Shown: one piece after another, positions 61,258 to 64,000 of the stretch
How the letters are laid out: each line of letters starts with the position of its first letter
Numbering within the stretch: the stretch's first letter is position 1
Assembly (NCBI GenBank): GCA_017436345.1
Contig: JAFSDH010000004.1
Span: 264,084 to 328,083, forward strand
Source of the DNA: Bacilli bacterium
Lineage (GTDB): Bacteria > Bacillota_I > Bacilli_A > RF39 > UBA660
DNA length: 64,000 bases
Reading direction: 5' to 3'
The notes under the pieces: generated by a model
Told to the model about the DNA's origin: nothing
What the model saw: only the letters and a program-made list of their open reading frames with translations
The model's database searches: none
Made by a program: the position numbers and the translations under genes

Positions 61258-61376
61258 AAGAAAATGAAGGTGGTGGAACTATCCTAGGTTCTGTGATCTT
61301 CTATAACGATAAAATAATTGATGATATAAATGTAACTGGTAATATAGATAAAATATATTTTTATAATAATAAATAA
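61221..61376 (+). pseudogene. Possible gene remnant without start codon
   Basis: A 51-codon open frame without a start lies across the UDG stop and runs to TAA 61374. Its second half, NEGGGTILGSVIFYNDKII followed by DDINVTGNIDKIYF, reads like a real beta-rich C-terminal protein end, somewhat like the tail domain of D-Ala-D-Ala carboxypeptidases. No ATG, GTG or TTG start with a ribosome binding site precedes it in frame. It may be a decayed gene end or coincidence. Confidence 0.25.
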
Positions 61377-61390
61377 AAAGGTATGATACA

Positions 61391-62011
61391 ATGGAAAATT
61401 TAGAAAAAAAATTATCACAAACAATAAATAATATATTTATAGGCCATAATCTTTATTTATTAAGTGATTATGAAAAAAGAAGTATTATTTTTGATTATTT
61501 AACAAATGAATTGAGTTATGATTTTGAGTTATTAGATAAAATAATAGATTGTGAAATAAATAAGACTAAAATTACAAGAAACCCTGCTCAAGAATTATTC
61601 GATGTTATAAATACAAATAAAGGAATATGTAATTCTATTAGTCAATATTACAAATTATTATTAGAACAAGTTGGCATTAAATCACATTGTCTTATATGCG
61701 ATGATGGAACAGAAGTAAAACATCAACTCACTTTAGTTTACGATAAAGATAATGATATATTTAGTTTTGATGATGTAACAAGTGTTATTGTTAAAAGAGG
61801 AACCAAAGAAGACTTCTTTGATTATGATTTAGATACTGCAAATAGATTAAATCAAGGTAATAAAATATTATTCAATAATGAAGGATTCTTTATATTACCA
61901 GAATCATATATAAACTATTTAATAGGAAGAGAAGATAGTCCAACTCCAAATTTAGAAACACTACCAGAAAATATTTCTTCGATAAAAAATCAAACATCTA
62001 AAAAAAGATAG
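61391..62011 (+). CDS. Transglutaminase-like domain protein
   Basis: 206 residues, cytoplasmic. A Cys-His-Asp set in the expected order: NKGICNSISQYYKLLLEQVGIKSHCL (Cys near 78), VKHQLTLVYD (His) and FSFDDVTSV (Asp). These fit transglutaminase-like cysteine peptidase folds. N-terminal helices precede; the Pro/Ser-rich tail is disordered. AGGTATGAT lies before ATG 61391. Confidence 0.76.
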   Translation: MENLEKKLSQTINNIFIGHNLYLLSDYEKRSIIFDYLTNELSYDFELLDKIIDCEINKTKITRNPAQELFDVINTNKGICNSISQYYKLLLEQVGIKSHCLICDDGTEVKHQLTLVYDKDNDIFSFDDVTSVIVKRGTKEDFFDYDLDTANRLNQGNKILFNNEGFFILPESYINYLIGREDSPTPNLETLPENISSIKNQTSKKR

Positions 62012-62055
62012 AGAAGTTGCAAATTAAATAGTTAAAATTTTATATAATAAGACAA

Positions 62056-62090
62056 AAAGCGTGTAAATTATTAAAAGGTTTACACGCTTT
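62056..62090 (+). terminator. Strong 12-bp hairpin (terminator or small structured RNA)
   Basis: AAAGCGTGTAAA / TTTACACGCTTT with an 11-base loop, the most GC-rich hairpin among the intergenic regions, followed by ATTTAATG rather than a long T-run. A TATAAT (62043-62048) lies immediately upstream. Confidence 0.55.
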
Positions 62091-62122
62091 ATTTAATGAA
62101 ATATTTTAATTATTTTAAAATA

Positions 62123-62131
62123 TGTTATAAT
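62123..62131 (+). promoter_or_regulatory. Extended -10 promoter of the VTT/DedA-like gene
   Basis: TGTTATAAT box 29 bases before ATG 62161. Confidence 0.6.
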
Positions 62132-62160
62132 AAAATAGTTAAGAATAAAAAGGTGATGGA

Positions 62161-62700
62161 ATGGAACATTTAATATTTTTCATATTATGTATATTACAAC
62201 CAATCTGTTTGCCAGTTCCAGAAGCAACAACGATATTAACTGGTACACTTAGTTTAGGTCCAACTAAAACCTTTATAATTGGAATGGTTGGAATTATGAT
62301 AGGTATAATATTCATGTATCAAATTACACATTTCTTAAGTAAGAAATTCTTAAGAAAACTTAAACAATCACCAAACTTTAAAGCATATCAAAGATATATG
62401 TCAAAATATCCGATTCTAACAACTGGTTTATTATTTGCAATTCCGGTTATTCCTGATGAAATAATCTGTGTTGGTTCAGCTTTAGGAAATATTAAATTAT
62501 CTATCATATTACCAGTTGCTTTCTTTTCAAAAATGATATCAATTGGTATGATAACTTACTCAAAAGCAATTGCCGATATATTAATATTAAAACAATGGCA
62601 AGTTATAATTTTAGAGATTGTAATTATGGCTATAGCTAGTATAATTTATCAAAAAATAAATAATAGGAAAAAAAGAAGAAAAACAAAAAAGAGTAGATGA
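62161..62700 (+). CDS. VTT/DedA-like membrane protein
   Basis: 179 residues with about five hydrophobic segments including re-entrant-type ones. LPVPEATTILTGTLSLGPTKTF, MVGIMIGIIFMYQITHFLSKKF and the second-half FAIPVIPDEIICVGSALGNI fit the VTT (SNARE-associated, DedA/TMEM41) domain, implicated in lipid scrambling. The C-terminus is strongly basic. AGGTGATGG precedes ATG 62161. Confidence 0.8.
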   Translation: MEHLIFFILCILQPICLPVPEATTILTGTLSLGPTKTFIIGMVGIMIGIIFMYQITHFLSKKFLRKLKQSPNFKAYQRYMSKYPILTTGLLFAIPVIPDEIICVGSALGNIKLSIILPVAFFSKMISIGMITYSKAIADILILKQWQVIILEIVIMAIASIIYQKINNRKKRRKTKKSR

Positions 62701-62716
62701 AAAATCTACTCTTTTA
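62687..62716 (+). terminator. Terminator after the VTT gene
   Basis: AAAAGAGTAGA / TCTACTCTTTT stem with a seven-base loop. Confidence 0.85.
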
Positions 62717-62802
62717 TAAAGATAATATTTTATACGTAATTTTATTATATAATATCAATGAGATAAATCGTAATTAGTTAAACTCTACTAATAGTGGCTG
62801 TA

Positions 62803-62820
62803 AAAATAAATATTTATTTT
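62803..62820. promoter_or_regulatory. 18-bp palindrome upstream of the XRE regulator (possible operator)
   Basis: AAAATAAATATTTATTTT reads the same on both strands, 33 bases before ATG 62853. An operator for the following regulator is possible, but all-A/T palindromes arise by chance in such DNA. Confidence 0.35.
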
Positions 62821-62852
62821 ATACAATTATACTTGAAAGGAGATATTAATTT

Positions 62853-63476
62853 ATGAATCAAGAAAAAATAGGTAAATTTATAGCTAGTTGTAGAAAAAAA
62901 CAAAAATTAACACAAGAACAACTTGCTGGAAAGTTAAACATTACTTATAAGGCTGTAAGCAAATGGGAAACTGGGAAAGGATTACCTGATGCTTCTATTA
63001 TGAAAGATTTATGTAATATTTTAAAAATAACAGTTAACGAACTCTTAAGCGGTGAGTTAATTGATAAAAATAGTTGTGATAAAAGTGCAGAAATAAAATT
63101 ATTAGAAATGTTAAAACAAAAAGAAGAGTATGAGAAGAAATTACTCTTTATAGAAATATTGTTGGGGAGTTTATGTGTTTTACCTTTAATAACTTCTACA
63201 ATTATAGTTGGTTTTGTAGAAATGGAAGAATGGTTATCAACTGTAATTATTTTAACTAGTCTTATACCTCTTTTAGTAGCATTACCTTTTGCTATTAGAA
63301 TTGAACAAACTGTAGGTTATTATGTTTGTAAACATTGTAATCATAAATATATTCCAACATTTAAAAGCGTTTTTTTTGCAATGCATTTAGGAAGAACTAG
63401 ATATATGAAATGTCCAGAATGTAATAAATATTCTTGGAATAAAAAAGTTACATCAGGAGGTAATGGAAATGATTAA
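62853..63476 (+). CDS. XRE-family regulator with membrane helices and zinc ribbon
   Basis: 207 residues. N-terminal HTH: IASCRKKQKLTQEQLAGKLNIT, AVSKWETGKGLPD, LCNILKITVNELLSGE (residues 8-70). After a short coiled coil come two hydrophobic helices (~98-120, ~128-147), then a zinc ribbon (CKHCNH ... CPECNK). So it is a membrane-bound DNA-binding protein. AAAGGAG precedes ATG 62853. It overlaps the hydrolase gene by 8 bases. Confidence 0.9.
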   Translation: MNQEKIGKFIASCRKKQKLTQEQLAGKLNITYKAVSKWETGKGLPDASIMKDLCNILKITVNELLSGELIDKNSCDKSAEIKLLEMLKQKEEYEKKLLFIEILLGSLCVLPLITSTIIVGFVEMEEWLSTVIILTSLIPLLVALPFAIRIEQTVGYYVCKHCNHKYIPTFKSVFFAMHLGRTRYMKCPECNKYSWNKKVTSGGNGND

Positions 63477-64000
63477 CGAAGAAAGAATAACTATTTCTAG
63501 TGATATAAATATTGGTGCTACTATTGCATATCAAGATAAGAATGAAAAAAGACCGTTAGTATTATTAATATCAGGAACAGGTTCATTAGACAGAGATGGA
63601 AATAGTATTGGTTTTAAATCAAATATATATAAAGAATTATCTGATATGTTTGTTGATGCAGGATATGTATGTATTAGATATGATAAAAGAGGAACACACG
63701 AATCAAAAGTAAAAGGATTAAATTTCGGATTAAGTGATTTAGTTAATGATGCGGCTAATATTATTCATTATGCCAAAAAGTTAGATTATATAGATGAAGA
63801 AAAAGTTGTAGTTTGCGGTCATAGTGAAGGCGCAATGATAGCAACACTTTTAACTAAAAATGAAGATTTAGATTTAAAAGGAATTGTTTTATTAGCGGGT
63901 GCTGGTATGAGTCTTAAAGATGCTATGATGTATCAAAATTATTTAGTATTAGATCAAGTAAAAGATATGAAAGGAATATTAGGTTGGTTTTTAAGAAAAA
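63469..64000 (+). CDS. Alpha/beta hydrolase (3' truncated by window edge)
   Basis: 177 residues visible. LLISGTGSLDRDGN (oxyanion region), CIRYDKRGTHES, and the nucleophile elbow GHSEG in VVCGHSEGAMIATLL fit alpha/beta hydrolases of the esterase/peptidase type with a leaderless cytoplasmic start. ATG 63469 follows AGGAGG and overlaps the regulator, so the two form an operon and the regulator probably controls it. Confidence 0.85.
   Translation, partial: MINEERITISSDINIGATIAYQDKNEKRPLVLLISGTGSLDRDGNSIGFKSNIYKELSDMFVDAGYVCIRYDKRGTHESKVKGLNFGLSDLVNDAANIIHYAKKLDYIDEEKVVVCGHSEGAMIATLLTKNEDLDLKGIVLLAGAGMSLKDAMMYQNYLVLDQVKDMKGILGWFLRK

Noticed and set aside
1..64000. CRISPR array, tRNA/rRNA genes, insertion sequences, prophage
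   Set aside because: No spaced direct repeats, cloverleaf-type tRNA sequences, transposase or phage structural motifs were seen; the tandem repeats present are the leader array at 7751 and coding repeats at 21552.
1..64000. Alternative genetic code (TGA as Trp), suggested by the low GC
   Set aside because: Trp is encoded by TGG in conserved positions, and TGA ends genes such as cdd and the yqzL-like gene.

Overview
The window comes from a very AT-rich, Gram-positive-type bacterium of the Bacilli/Firmicutes. It uses the standard genetic code: TGA serves as a stop (for example in cdd and the yqzL-like gene). Several genes belong to endospore biology: yqfD, ylbJ, a ylbL-like PDZ-Lon protease and an sspI-like spore protein. 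Gene order is Bacillus-like at many points (yqfD-ybeY-dgkA-cdd-era-yqzL-recO, lepA..hemW, rimM-trmD..rplS-lepB, mutS..mutL-miaA), but with foreign blocks wedged between conserved neighbours. An uncultured gut Bacilli lineage is a reasonable guess. No tRNA, rRNA, CRISPR array, insertion sequence or prophage is visible, and no gene-free stretch exceeds 300 bases.

Layout. 1-4.7 kb: yqfD end, a VanZ-like protein, ybeY, undecaprenol/diacylglycerol kinase, cytidine deaminase, a zinc-ligand-less deaminase paralog, era, a small membrane protein, a yqzL-like gene and recO. 4.7-9.7 kb: arginase-family hydrolase (minus strand), MurE-family ligase, an unknown helical protein and a large metallophosphoesterase. 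9.8-18 kb: lepA, four tandem paralogs of an unknown membrane-hairpin family (A1-A4), hemW, and a dTMP/folate module (HD hydrolase, thyA, dfrA, tmk-like). 18-22.3 kb: a type IV pilus-like locus with a GspE-like ATPase carrying a long acidic tail, transcribed divergently from two prepilin-like genes; the second fuses a pilin N-terminus to BspA/DUF285-type repeats. 22.3-46.6 kb: ylbJ, ylbL-like, acyltransferase, hybrid histidine kinase, mutS, cvpA, yigZ, Nudix, uvrC, mutL, miaA, rsmE, mtaB, sspI, lemA, ygjP-like, a SpoU methyltransferase, rimM and trmD, with several unknown membrane proteins. 46.6-52.7 kb: nine tandem paralogs of an unrecognised ~200-residue soluble family (B1-B9), sitting exactly between trmD and rplS. 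52.7-64 kb: rplS, lepB and an accessory run of small enzymes (SAM methyltransferase, N-formylglutamate-amidohydrolase-like, two HAD proteins, CYTH-like, an ABC protein with a destroyed signature motif, UDG-like, transglutaminase-like, VTT/DedA-like, XRE regulator plus alpha/beta hydrolase).

Expression signals are unusually uniform. Most transcription units start with an extended -10 box of the form TGnTATAAT, often placed at or just after the U-run of the preceding terminator. Ribosome binding sites are AGGTGAT or GGGGGA types. Many genes overlap or nearly touch, implying translational coupling.

The strongest candidates for something undescribed are the nine-gene B array and the four-gene A array, both lodged inside conserved housekeeping gene orders, and the pilin-BspA-repeat fusion with its tailed ATPase. 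All function statements are by motif reading; no database search was run.
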